DNA from: Salminus brasiliensis
Taxonomy: Eukaryota > Chordata > Actinopteri > Characiformes > Bryconidae
NCBI RefSeq assembly: GCF_030463535.1
Contig: NC_132880.1
Location: 43,775,842 to 43,839,841 of the forward strand
Length of the DNA: 64,000 bases
Reading direction: 5' to 3'
The position numbers were made by a program, and so were the translations under genes. The notes below the pieces were generated by a model. It did no database searches and had not been told where the DNA came from. It worked only from the letters and a program-made list of their open reading frames with translations. Of the stretch, positions 1-10,807 are shown piece after piece; the first letter of the stretch is position 1, and each line of letters begins with the position of its first letter.

Positions 1-290
1 CCGATGGTGTTTTGGCCCATTGTGGATTCTGAGGTGTGTTTAGGGTCATTATTCTGCTGTAGAAGCTCATCCTCTTTTCATCTTCAGCTTTTTACAGAGG
101 GTGTACTGATTGCTTTCAGAATTTGTGGGTATTTAATTTAATAAATTCTTCCCTCTACCGGTGAATGTTTTCCGTGCCACTGGCTGCAACACAAGCCCAA
201 AGCATGAATGCTCCACCCAGTGCGTAACAGTTGGAGAGGTGTTCTTCTTATGAAATGCTGCCCCCTTTTTGCCCAAACATGCTTTTGATT
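1..290 (-). mobile_element. Tc1/mariner-type transposon remnant
   Basis: The reverse strand of about 35-60 resembles the Tc1 transposase block around the second catalytic Asp (DNDPKH-like). Around 210-235 the reverse strand matches the conserved TVKHGGG block. Both blocks are interrupted and there is no open frame, so this is a dead copy whose left end lies outside the window. It is joined at about 290 to a SINE fragment. Confidence 0.55.
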
Positions 291-515
291 CCCGGGCTCG
301 GCAAGCTGCCACTGTTGGGCCCTTGAGCAAGGCCCTTTACCCTCTCTGCTCCCCGGGCGCTGGAGTTGGCTGCCCACCGCTCTGGGTGTGTGTGTGTGTA
401 CTCACTGCCCCTAACACACGTGTGTGTGTGTGTTCACTACCAGATGGGTTAAATGCGGAGGACACATTTCGCTGTACACTGTACAGTGACAAATACGTGC
501 ACCTTTACCTTTTTT
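290..515 (+). mobile_element. SINE copy, 5'-truncated
   Basis: The stretch from the GGCAAGCTGCCACTG motif through the GTGTGT stretch to GATGGGTTAAATGCGGAGGACAC is closely repeated at 2476-2690. The tRNA-like head seen in that copy is missing here, so this is a 5'-truncated member of the same tRNA-derived SINE family. Confidence 0.7.
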
Positions 516-1035
516 TTTTACCTTTGCATTTACATAATGTAATAGGCTTTGGGGGTTTATTTGAATGGTTTCAAAGCTGAATGTTTTGGTGAGGACGCAG
601 GAAAGGTTTTCTTCTGATGACCCTTCCTTGAAGGTGTTGCTGCACAGTAGAACAGTGCACCGCTACTCCAGAGTCTTCAAAATTTTCCAGCCAAATGGGG
701 GCTTTGATTTGCCGTTCTAGAAATCCTACACGCTCAGAGAACTTAAATCTTGTCCTCAAACTTTTGCATGGTGCTTCTTTTCATTTTCTCACTCTAAATC
801 TGTACAAAACAGAAATAATACACATGATGCCTTTCGGATATCAGTCCAATCTCCACTCACTCACTAACTATTTACAGTTAAGGAATTTTGACCAGGGGAG
901 CCCAAACCTTGTATGCTACGACATAATGTCTGAATTCCTGTATTTGTGCACATTTTAACCACGTAATGACATTACATCTTAAATCATAACTCAATAATGC
1001 TCAAAAGTGACCCTGAGGGAACAAATCCACGAGAA
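516..1035. other. Unassigned intergenic DNA
   Basis: I see no coding signature, structured RNA or clear repeat here. Short open frames in this stretch have no recognisable content. Confidence 0.5.
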
Positions 1036-1039
1036 GACA

Positions 1040-2035
1040 TTTAATCTAAATGTATTTATTAAGGAACAATATTCAACACTCAACCCCCCTGTGTGAAAAA
1101 GCCACCACCCTCTTTCTTTCAATAACATGTTACATTCCCCTTAGCAACAATAACTGCAACCAAATGCTTTCTGTAGATGTTAATTAGCATCTCACAACAC
1201 TGTGGAGGAATGCTATCCCACTCCTTCAGCTTTAGCTCGGTATGTTTTGTAGGATTCCCCAAATAAAGAAAATGGTAGCAAGGCAGCCATAAACCATCAC
1301 ACTACCACCACCATGCTTTACAGTTGGTGTGAGGTTCCTAAATGGATAGATTTAATGATGACCATGTTGGCCAAAAAGCTCTGCCTTATCTGTTCATTAG
1401 ACACTGTTCCAGAACTCAGAAGGGTCTTCTAAATCAGTGGTGTCCAACCTTATCCACAGAGGACCCCGGTGGGTGCAGGTTTTCATTTTATGAACACACT
1501 TCAGCTTTTGAAAGACTGAGGAACCAACTGGATAAACAAGTGGAGTCAGGTGTGCTTCGGCTTCAGTGCAGAATTGAAACCTACAGCCCCAACAGCCTTT
1601 GTGTATAAGACTGGACACCTCTGATCTAGGTGTTTCTTGGTGAATTTGAGATAAGCATTTACATTTGTCTGGGTTAGCAATGGTTGAGTCATGAACACTG
1701 ACCTTATCTGATGCAACAGAGGTCTGCAGAGGTCTTCTTTACCTGTTGTTCCTAGGTTCTTTGTCCCCTCCTGGATGATTTTACATCTCCCTTTTGCCAA
1801 GATTTTGGAGTGTGCACTCCTAGGAAGATTGACTACTATTATAGCCCTGATTGTAGTTTGGTGGAGCCCTAGAGATTTAGAAATGGCATTGTAACCTTAT
1901 ACAGATTGATTGAAGTCCACAAACCCTTTTGTGAGGTCTTCAGGAATCTCTCTCTTCACTGTGGCAGGAGTGCCTCACCAGACAATCAGTGTGCTACTGA
2001 GTTTACTCTGATTTAAAGGCCCAAAGACAGGACTG
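1040..2035 (-). mobile_element. Degraded Tc1-like element interrupted by a hAT-type MITE
   Basis: The CCACCACCATGCTTTACAG motif near 1305 is the reverse complement of the Tc1 TVKHGGG coding block. The reverse strand of 1815-1920 resembles the N-terminal helix-turn-helix region of Tc1 transposases. The element is interrupted at 1435-1623 by a smaller repeat and has no intact frame. Confidence 0.5.
1435..1623. mobile_element. hAT-like MITE nested in the Tc1 remnant
   Basis: Begins CAGTGGTGTCCAACCTTAT and ends with the near reverse complement (ATAAGACTGGACACCTCTG), so terminal inverted repeats are visible. The length is 189 bp with no coding capacity. The ends fit hAT elements; the flanking 8-mers agree at only 5 of 8 positions. 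Confidence 0.55.
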
Positions 2036-2411
2036 GCTATTAACTCATTTAGAGTCAAAAAGCAGAGGTTTATGGTCAACTATAAAACACATTTAAGGCA
2101 AATCTCAGTGTTTCTCATTATGAGCCAAAGAAAGGTCTATGTAAACCAGGGGTGATCCTAGCCTCCAAAGGCAGTGGTTACACTAGGCTCTAGGATACAC
2201 AAGGATGGACTCATTGTGAGTCACTAACAAACTGATGCTCTCAGTCTTTGCCACTCCACCTTCTAGCGTCTAGCATTAACCCAAATACTTACAACAGAGC
2301 ATCTGTTTGAGTCTCAGTATATCATTTAGTGACTGCCACTTCACTGGCCAGTTAATACATTATATGTATTATCACACGAGAACCATTGCTCTGCTGCATG
2401 CATTTGTAATG

Positions 2412-2696
2412 AGGCAGTGGTGGGTCAACGGTTAAAGCTCCAGGCTATTGATGACAGTTGTGGGTTGTGGGTTCGATACCCAGGCTTGGCAAGCTGCCAC
2501 TGTTGGGCCCTTGAGCAAGGCCCTTCACCCTCTCTGCTCCCTGGGTGCTGGAGTTGGCTGCCCACCACTCTGGGTGTGTGTGTTGTCACTGACCCTAGTT
2601 CACTAGTGTGTGTGTGATCACTACCACAGATGGGTCAAATGCAGAGGACACATTACATACAGTAGTACAGCGACAAATGTAAACCTTTACCTTACT
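2412..2696 (+). mobile_element. tRNA-derived SINE, nearly full length
   Basis: The head contains a Pol III A-box-like segment near 2420-2432 and a B box (GGTTCGATACC) near 2469-2480. The body (GCTGCCACTGTTGGGCCCTT) and tail are shared with 290-515, with parts shared at 18925-19435 and 26855-27055. Confidence 0.75.
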
Positions 2697-2811
2697 GTGT
2701 GATGGAATCAGTCTGAGCTTTAGAGTAATAATTCATATATAATAGTGCAAGTTGTTTTCAGTTTTCAAGTAAGAGTGAGATAGATGCTAGACACCAGGAT
2801 TTCCTGGATAG

Positions 2812-3000
2812 TCAAATCAAATCACATTTATTTGTACAGTGCTTTTTACAACTGGCGTTGTCACAATGCAGCTTTACAGAATTGGTCATCAATAAGCAGA
2901 CAAGAGATCAACAAGACCCCAGTGAGCAGCCAAAAGCAACAGGAGCATAGAAAAACTCCCTCATAGCTGGAGGAAGAAACCTTCAGAGGAACCAAGACTC
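2812..3000. repeat. Dispersed fish repeat (TCAAATCAAAT type)
   Basis: The stretch begins TCAAATCAAATCACATTTATTTG and continues with a GGAAGAAACCTTCAGAGGAACCA motif that I recognise as widespread in teleost genomes. It runs directly into the LINE tail that follows. A start of the same type occurs at 42162. Confidence 0.5.
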
Positions 3001-3004
3001 ACAA

Positions 3005-3415
3005 GGGGGGACCCATCCTCCCCTGGTCAGAACCGTACTTGATGGCAATGGTCAAAAGCCGATCCGCACCAAGAGCCCTTCGAGCTTCAAGTACGGCTCG
3101 GCTCGACCCGCCATCCATCAAAATCCACAGAAGACAAGCGCCCAGGTGTTTTTCTGTCCTGGCACCAAAGTGGTGGAACGAGCTTCCCCTGAGTGTCCAA
3201 ACGGCAGAGTCGCTCGCTGTCTTCAAACCCAGATGGAATGAATACTTTGGGCGAATAGCAGAGTAGTCACCTTACTAACTTGTGTTTATTAGTGTCTAAA
3301 CTTGAATTATTAGTCTATTCAAACTAGCTGAGGTTTTTCTTGGGTAAATAGCAAAGCACTTTTGTAAGTCGCTCTGGATAAGAGCGTCTGCTAAATGCCT
3401 TATGTAAATGTTAAC
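3005..3415 (+). mobile_element. 3' end of an L2/CR1-like LINE
   Basis: The open stretch 3039-3266 encodes the reverse-transcriptase C-terminal block with a KWWNELPL motif and a late AVFK segment, typical of L2-clade LINEs in fish. The tail at about 3363-3400 carries the conserved GTCGCTCTGGATAAGAGCG hairpin sequence. A second copy lies at 35222-35765. Confidence 0.65.
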
Positions 3416-3600
3416 TGTTGTATATAAAGACTATTCTACTGCTCAGGTCTGCAGAATTATCATAATGTTATATGACAGAAATATAATCATAGTAGAGATG
3501 ATGGTTAATGGTGGTGATAATAAATAGTGGCAATCGTTACAAAGATAGAGTCTATGTAAATGTTTAACATAGTGTTAATGGAAGCTAACTGCTGAGGTTG
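3416..3600. other. Unassigned AT-rich DNA
   Basis: No gene or clear repeat seen. Confidence 0.5.
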
Positions 3601-3602
3601 TG

Positions 3603-3825
3603 AAGAATGGGCATACACCGTCTGTTTGTGGGGTCTACACTGTCTGTGACTGAATGGGCATACACAGTATGTTTGTGGGGTCTACACTGTCTGTGACTGA
3701 ATGGGCATACACCGTCTGTTTGTGGGGTCTACACTGTCTGTGACTGAATGGGCATACACAGTATGTTTGTGGGGTCTACACTGTCTGTGACTGAATGGGC
3801 ATACACAGTATGTTTGTGGGAAGAT
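3603..3825. repeat. 47-bp minisatellite
   Basis: About 4.7 copies of a unit starting GAATGGGCATACAC and ending CACTGTCTGTGACT. Two unit variants (CGTCTG and AGTATG after ACAC) are interspersed among the units. No reading frame depends on it. Confidence 0.85.
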
Positions 3826-4021
3826 TTTAAGAGTATGTGGGGCCAGTAAAATCACTCGTTAATAGTTATGCCACTTAGAAATGGCCTGTTTGGATACTGG
3901 TTTCATTTCATTAATCAGTTTTTACTACATAGATGGATGGATGAAAGCATATACAGATACAGGGGCCAATGCAATCATCCCTGATAAATATGGCACTGAC
4001 AAAGGGCCAATTTGGCCTTCA

Positions 4022-4138
4022 TTTCAGCTTAGATAGACAGACAGATAGGTAGGTGGGTGGGGTGTGGGTGGATGGATAGATGGATGGATGAAAGGATATA
4101 CAGATATAGACAGATAGAGACTATAGATAGATGGATAG
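4022..4138. repeat. GATA/GGAT simple repeat
   Basis: Irregular run of GATAGA and GGATGGAT units. Confidence 0.8.
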
Positions 4139-4140
4139 TG

Positions 4141-4650
4141 TAGTTCAGCAGAGTGAGAGTGGATGGAAAGAAGCTGGTCCTAAACCGAACAGCACAGTTG
4201 CTCCTGTATCTCCTCCTGGATGGTAGGAGGTTATACAGTGTGTGTCTGGGGTGGAAGGAGTTCTTGACGATGCTGTGCAGTCTCCGCACACAGTGCTGGA
4301 GGTGAATGTCTCAGTTGGCAGCTGGCAGGGAGCTGGGAGCATTCTACACCATCGTCTGCAGGGCCTTACCCTCAGCCACAGAGGAGCTGCCATACCACAC
4401 CGTCCCACAGTGAGGATGCTTGTAATGGTGCAGCGGCAGACGTTAGAGAGAATCTCAGGAGACGGATGGTCCTTTCTAAGTCCTCTTCAGGTACGAAGTC
4501 GACACTTTTTGAACACGAGTGAGGTGAAGAGACCTTTCTTTGAGTCATGGGAGTACACTTTCTCTATGAGAGCCTCAATTAAGATCTTGGGAGGCAACTG
4601 CCAACAACAACAACTGGCCGTGCTCTCTCCCCTCATCACTCTTTAAGCCG
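4141..4650 (-). mobile_element. LINE 3' coding fragment
   Basis: The reverse strand around 4150-4285 reads HSIVKNSFHP, then LLPSRRRYRS, then FFPSTLTLLN. This is the C-terminal signature of fish non-LTR reverse transcriptases. Upstream coding (4290-4650) is frame-broken. Only the 3' end of an old insertion remains. Confidence 0.55.
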
Positions 4651-5600
4651 GCACAGGCCTCTGTTAACTGATGCGGTGGAGCTGGGGATTCTGTGCTTAT
4701 CTCCAAGCGTTTCAGCAGCCTGAAAATGCCAGAAGAAGAGGTGTTGTTATGAGACATGTGTTAAGAGCATTGCTATTGCTAGGGGGAGCTACGAACGGAT
4801 AGGGTTAATTAGTAGTACCAATTTGGGAGAAATTGGGCTGCACGCCTTATCTCACAATTGATCCGTTATACGAGGTGTGCTCCCTGCTGGAACGAAAACC
4901 GGCACCCGCACTGGCTCTTTGTGGATGAGAACAGTGACCCCTGATGTGGACTAGTCCTTTGTAGACCCTGATGTAGATCAGTGCTTTGGGCTACTGATGT
5001 TTTCATCCTCCAAAATAAGATTTCATACCCTCAGAATATAAAATTTCTTTTTTTGTGTGTGTGTGTTTTATTTTTCCTGCTGAGTAACCTGAATTACTAA
5101 GAGTGATTCACGCTGATGCTCAGACAGTGTCCTACTGAAGGCAGCTCAGAGGACACAGTCTGCCTCCCCCAGCAGATTAAACGAATGCACAGAGCGCGAA
5201 TTACCCTGTATTTCCCAGGCTGATGAAAAGATTTCTTTAAAGCCTCCAAAAGCCCTTCAAAACGTTTCCCTTTGCCTACGCCACAGTCTTGATTTCATTT
5301 CCAAGGCTTTGATGTTCTGACCCACTACGCAACACGGCCCATAGCAGTTGAAACTACTTTGGAAAGACGATTGAAATGTGATTTTCCTACACTGCGAGCG
5401 TGTGCTCTTTTAATGATTTGTTTATGTCTGCTCTTCCTGTACAGGCCCAGGTTTGTTGTTTTCTTTTTTTTCGTTGTCTGCGTTCTGCAGCTCTTGTAGC
5501 ATATTTGAAATGAATTTCTGATAGATGCACAGGGAACCATTGTAGTGAAAGTGAGACCGGATGTGTCATACTCATTTAAATTTTTTCTCTGTATCCCCCC
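4651..5600. other. Unique-looking intergenic DNA
   Basis: No gene model can be supported. The sequence is not obviously repetitive, and 5170-5560 has mixed composition that could be conserved noncoding DNA, which cannot be judged from one genome. Confidence 0.4.
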
Positions 5601-5608
<8 letters not shown>

Positions 5609-5655
<47 letters not shown>

Positions 5656-5665
5656 TTCTCTCTCG
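5609..5665. repeat. (CT)n microsatellite
   Basis: Nearly pure CT tract. It is the reverse complement in kind of the GA tract at 5951-6001. Confidence 0.9.
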
Positions 5666-5699
5666 GCATTTGTCACTGGTTCAGCCTGACTGCTTCGTT

Positions 5700-5885
5700 A
5701 GGACTCATAATTTGCATTCAGATTAATTATCTAATTACCGACAAATGTCCGGCGGCCACCCCGCACTCCAGCTCGTCAGCTCAGCGCCTGTAATTATTTT
5801 AATCATTTACTTTCATCTGGAGCGTTCCTGCCATACTCCTGTGTTTAGAGGCCATTCTTAATTACCCTGCCAAGACACTCTTCCC
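5700..5885. promoter_or_regulatory. Candidate homeobox-site-rich noncoding element
   Basis: A non-repetitive block between two long dinucleotide tracts contains several TAATTA/ATTAAT cores (for example near 5723, 5733, 5790 and 5859). No coding signature is seen. This resembles developmental enhancers only in motif content; conservation is unknown. Confidence 0.25.
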
Positions 5886-5913
5886 CTCGTTTCATGAGAG
5901 GGAGAGAAAGCGA

Positions 5914-5915
<2 letters not shown>

Positions 5916-6001
<86 letters not shown>
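5916..6001. repeat. (CA)n-(GA)n compound microsatellite
   Basis: CA tract followed directly by a GA tract of about 50 bp. Confidence 0.9.
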
Positions 6002-6005
<4 letters not shown>

Positions 6006-6099
6006 GATGGGGACATGATCCAGGAGTCCTGACAGCATCATGGAAGCTCCGAACTCGGCTGGTTTTTCGCCCTTGTTTCTTTCCTCTACTTCTCATTCA

Positions 6100-6460
6100 C
6101 TTTCTCTTTCTCCATCTCTACCACTCCCCCGCCCCCCTCACCACCCCTCCCCTCCTTCTTAACATCCTCCTCCTCCTCCTCCTCTTCTAACTCTTTCTCT
6201 CTCTCCATCTTCCACCACCACCACCACCACCACCACCACCCCAACCCACATCACTCACCCCCACCCCTCTCTTACTTCCTCCCTTTCCCCCTTTATCGCA
6301 AGCACACACAGGAATCGCCTCCGGGCCCCAGTGCTCTGACTGCTAATACACTGAGACACACACACACGCATGCACTCTCACTCACACACAGAGACTGTGA
6401 CACAAATCCTGGCGCAACGCCCCCCCCCCACACACCCCCCACACACACACACCCACGCTA
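6100..6460. repeat. Pyrimidine-rich and (CCA)n/(CA)n low-complexity block
   Basis: TCC, CCA and CA runs with almost no purines on the plus strand over long stretches. Apparent open frames here follow from composition. Confidence 0.75.
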
Positions 6461-6579
6461 TCTGCTCGGAAAATCTATACACCTCTCTGTGTATGCTTTA
6501 TTTAATCATCCGTCACACTGTTCAAGGTTGCATCTGGTTCGTGTCCATCAGCGTGTTGTGGGGTCAAATCCCACTCACT

Positions 6580-7280
6580 TCGCTCCCATAATGATGCCCT
6601 CGCGGCAGCCTTGAGCCAGATACACTAGCTGTAACTGCTCTGGTGAAAATACACGAGCTATAATTGGGCCCCTTGAACATCTAACTTGCTTTGGATGAAA
6701 GTTTAATGGAAAGATGATTATCTCCCAGTCCTTTTTTTCAGTTTTATTATTTTTGGGTTCTCTTTCAAATGGAGAAAATGAGCTAGGCTTCATCTCTGTG
6801 CTTAAAATGTGGTCAAAATGAAGCATACTCATAACACAGTAACCGGCTGCACTACTGCAAAACATGGCACAAAAGCGGTTACCAAACAGCAATGTCCCGC
6901 TCTGCTGTCTCCTGATAAAACAGACGTGTATCTTATTGTTCCTATTGAAGGGAATCAGTTCTACTGCCAGAGTTGGAGTGGGGGGAAAAAAGCACAGCGC
7001 TGTCTGTGGATTGACAGACACACTGTTTCTACCATGCCCCAACGGGACTCATCTGAGTATAGGGATTATAGATGCATAGCCTTGGGGTAGAGTTTGCTGG
7101 ACTGCGACAGGTTTTGAACTCAGATTAAGAAGAGAGGGACAGGCTGGATTAATCATATTCATGAGTTAAGTGCGAGTTGTGTATCAGAGGAGGGAACATA
7201 TGCCACATAGAGACACAAATCCTGAGATTGTGGCCTGGTGTTGATAAATGGTGTTAAAAAACACAATTAATCAATGTGAG
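6580..7280. other. Unassigned unique-looking DNA
   Basis: No gene supported. Open frames of 70-155 codons overlap on both strands without recognisable domains or codon structure. Confidence 0.45.
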
Positions 7281-7286
7281 CAGTTG

Positions 7287-7293
7287 AAAGAGA

Positions 7294-7340
<47 letters not shown>
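7287..7340. repeat. (GA)n microsatellite
   Basis: AGAGAG tract with a few interruptions. Confidence 0.9.
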
Positions 7341-7379
7341 TCATGAGAGATGTGTGTGTGGCAATGCATTTAGTTCATT

Positions 7380-8090
7380 GTGGGGACTTTTGTCCTAGAA
7401 GTGAACAATATAATAGTATTTTATTGCATTATGATGTTAAATAAGTTGTGAATTAGTAATGCACAATATCATTACTGTCGTGCATACTGTCGTTTTTTAC
7501 TTTTTGACAATTTTAATTTGGCAGTTGTTTACATTAAACAAAAGTATTGATTAATGGACCATTAGAAAATTTTCAAAATGCACTAAAATAACATCCTTTT
7601 ACATTACTATAATTTCATAACTCAAATTTCATCATTTTGTTTTGGAAATGACCTTAGAACTGGTTAAATGTAATATATCGTTGTATGGAAAAAAAAACTG
7701 GACATAATGTGAATCAGACCAATACAAATGCTTCAAAATGACTTGGACTAAAATCTTCACATCCTTTAGAGAGGCCATTTCGGAGATACAAGGTTTTTGT
7801 ATAATTGCAACAATATGCTTCTCTGAGCAAATCTTTGATATCTTCAGTGCTTAAAGAACACTGGCCAAATATAAGTTTCTATACAGTGTGTAATTAGTCC
7901 TGCCGAACCCTGTTTAATACTGGAATTTTGTCTGTGTGTCACAATATTGCGATAAAACTGTGAATCGTAAAAATGTCTAAATATTGTAATATAATATTTT
8001 TTATCATATCGCCCAACCATAATTTGTCACCCATAGGAGCAGGAATTAGACACAGCATGATACCACTTTATATTTTCTGATATCAACACC
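7380..8090. other. AT-rich DNA with a MITE end
   Basis: Mostly unassigned. The stretch 7935-8030 ends with ATCATATCGCCCAACC, related to the termini of the MITE at 40354-40664. Confidence 0.4.
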
Positions 8091-8093
8091 AAT

Positions 8094-8437
8094 ACTGATA
8101 TGTCTGGAGTATCGGCCAATACAAAAATTGATATGTCTGGAGTATCGACCAACACCAATACCGATATGTCTGGAGTATCAGCCAACACCAATACCGATAT
8201 GTCTTGAGTATCAGCCAACACCAATACCGATATGTCTTGAGTATCAGCCAACACCAATACCGATGTGTCTTGAGTATCAGCCAACACCAATACCGATATG
8301 TCTGGAGTATCGACCAACACCAATACCGATATGTCTGGAGTATCGACCAACACCAATACCGATATGTCTGGAGTATCGACCAACACCAATATGATATGTC
8401 TGGAGTATCAGCCAATACAAATACCAATATGTCTTGA
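8094..8437. repeat. 33-bp minisatellite
   Basis: About ten tandem copies of a 33-bp unit containing ATATGTCTGGAGTATC and CCAACACCAATACC. Because 33 is divisible by three and the unit lacks stops, several frames on both strands stay open and give repetitive 11-residue peptides. These are consequences of the repeat and not genes. Confidence 0.9.
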
Positions 8438-9507
8438 GTATTAGTTATTAGCTAATACTAATCTGAAAGCATTAAATTACTTAATTTAATAATTTTGCTT
8501 AAAATAAGCCTCTAAAAGTGGGACATAATGCTTAATTTACCCAAACACTCGACACGTGAAATGCACAGCTAACATCACATCCTCCAGCATTTTATCCGGA
8601 CAGTGACCCAATCCCACTCGTCGATAAAGATTTGCCACCAATAGAAGAAACTGCGCACATCCTGACATTACGGGGTCACTTCTTTAACCAGACATATATT
8701 TTTGAGGAAAGTATGGGATGATATTTGGGTTGCAGTTTGTAAGATCTGCCTCTACAGGTGCCTTTTATATGTGTGTTTATCATGTCACCCAGCCCAACTT
8801 GTCATGTGGAAGAAAAGAAACTAGAGATGGTACAAGATCATTTTTTATGTCACCAACACCATTGTTCGGGTATCAGCCAGTATCAGTCAATACCAATCTG
8901 AAAGCTTTAATCTATTAATCAGTTCGAACACTGAACAAAGTGAGAAATACACGGCTAATTTCTTATTGGCTTCGCTCCTGTATCAATTTCAGCATTTTGT
9001 GCTGGTATTGGCCCAAAACATGCCATCTATAGAAGGAATTATGATGGGACACATCATAATGTGTGGGACACACTCTTTTCCCCACATGTATGATACCACT
9101 TCCACATACATATACATATTTACATATATATATATTGTAATTGGAGATACAAGTTTTTAATTACATGTAGCCAGTTCTGAGCCCATTTCTAGAACAAAAT
9201 GACGAAATAAAAGTTATGAAATTGTTGTTTGGACATATATGTTACATCAGGATTTTAACCTTAAAATGTTTTGATTTATTCTATTGGAAGTCAATGCCAA
9301 AATATTGTATTAATTTCAGAATTCTGTTCGAACACCGAACAAAGTGAGAAATACACGGCTAATTTCTTATTGGCTTTCCTCCTGTATCAATTTCGGCATT
9401 TTTGGCCCAAAACATGCCATCTATAGAAGGAATTATGATGGGACACATCATAATGTGTGGGACACACTCTTTTCCCCACATGTATGATACCACTTCCACA
9501 TACATAT

Positions 9508-9510
<3 letters not shown>
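8437..9510. repeat. Diverged direct duplications, about 450-bp spacing
   Basis: The stretch 8923-9115 is repeated at 9327-9508 with few differences (both contain GAGAAATACACGGCTAATTTC and CATGCCATCTATAGAAGG). A weaker copy of the same block can be traced at about 8437-8570. Confidence 0.75.
9139..9323. repeat. 185-bp block repeated 3 kb downstream
   Basis: Starts AATTGGAGATACAAGTTTTT and recurs in the same orientation at 12188-12364 with only a handful of substitutions and small indels. Confidence 0.85.
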
Positions 9511-9511
<1 letters not shown>

Positions 9512-9590
<79 letters not shown>

Positions 9591-9596
9591 CGTGTG

Positions 9597-9662
<66 letters not shown>

Positions 9663-9667
9663 TATGT
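9512..9667. repeat. (TA)n-(TG)n-(TA)n microsatellite
   Basis: Two TA tracts of about 50 bp each flank a TG tract. Apparent Tyr-Ile peptides on both strands are artefacts. Confidence 0.95.
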
Positions 9668-9889
9668 ATATTTTTTTATTTTATTTTTTTTGTTACTGAG
9701 GTTTAGCTTAGGTGTAATCAGGTGTACCAGTAGGATATGTAGCTACAGGCTACCCCACAAAGACAGTAATACAACCGCGTGTGTGTGTAAGAGAGTGTGA
9801 CTGACACACCCGCACCTTCACACAGTCAGCTCGGCCTGGCTTATCTGAGCATTTCTCATAGCTGAACAAAAGTGGTATCAAGGGAATAT

Positions 9890-10355
9890 AGTCCGGGTCG
9901 CGGTGTTAAGAGTGCGTTTAACGTAGCACTTTAAGCATTTGCATTCTTGAAAAGCCCAAGCCCCGGTGTCCGGAGGGCCGCTTTTCTCTCTTTAATCTGC
10001 GATTTCACGGCGTCGAGAAGCGGCTGCCTCGCTCCCCCCGGCCGCCTTTTGTTGAGGCCGTCGCCGTTTAGCGGCGCTTTTGCTTCTCCTAAGCGGGAGA
10101 GGACGTGGGCACACGAGGAGAGCACTTGGTATGAAGGGGTGAGAAAGAGCGGGGCTAAATGGAAGTGACAGCCTCTGAAAAATTTTCCTACCGGCAGCTG
10201 TGCGGGTCGAACGAAGCCGGCTTCTCCCCCCCGCGTTAGCCAGCGCTGTGACCCCCGGAGCTCGGCACACGCACCTGCCGCTCTGAGGCGCCCTTTCACC
10301 GGCACAGAGAGATAATCGAGGGGCGGGGCGCCGCCGGCCTGCTCTCAATGAGCTC
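9890..10355. promoter_or_regulatory. Orphan CpG-rich patch
   Basis: GC- and CpG-dense sequence in an otherwise AT-rich neighbourhood. The stretch from about 10390 to 10545 (ATTGTTCAACACG, AACATTGGCCATTATGAGG) is non-repetitive. I find no coding exon with splice sites. It could be a distal promoter, a noncoding RNA start or an enhancer; the open frames on both strands have no recognisable domain. Confidence 0.4.
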
Positions 10356-10807
10356 CTGCGAAAAAACCCTTATGCGTGAAAGAGCCTCCATTCAGCCTCT
10401 ATTGTTCAACACGTTTTTATGGGACAACATTGGCCATTATGAGGTTTCCAGATTTACATGGGACTCCATAGAGGGGTATAATCCTTTAAAGCAGTGAACG
10501 AATAAAAGTTTAAACCTGCTGTTTTCATATTTATTAGCTGGTTAAAGCGGCCGAGGCAGCTGAAGCCACCCAGACCAACAGGCTTTACAGGCCCCCACAT
10601 AGGAGCACAGCTGATCAGCCATGGCCCTGAAGCTCACAGGCAAGAAAACTTAAGAAAGCTCATTTAAGGAAAGAAGGACAGAAAGCAGAGTCTTTAAAAA
10701 GTGACAAAAACAATACTAAATTATAGGGGTATAGGCTAACCGTGAATAAACTGATTTCTTTAATGAAGTATAAACTAACATTGCTGCTGAATGTACTAAA
10801 ACTATCC

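Noticed and set aside
8094-8437. CRISPR-like regular spacing of a 33-bp repeat
   Set aside because: The units are directly adjacent with no unique spacers, and the context is a vertebrate genome; it is a minisatellite.
9387-9800. Tyr-Ile-rich open frames on both strands
   Set aside because: They are translations of a TA/TG microsatellite.
9931-10348. Open frames of 118-124 codons in the CpG-rich patch
   Set aside because: Overlapping frames on both strands with no recognisable domain; explained by GC content.
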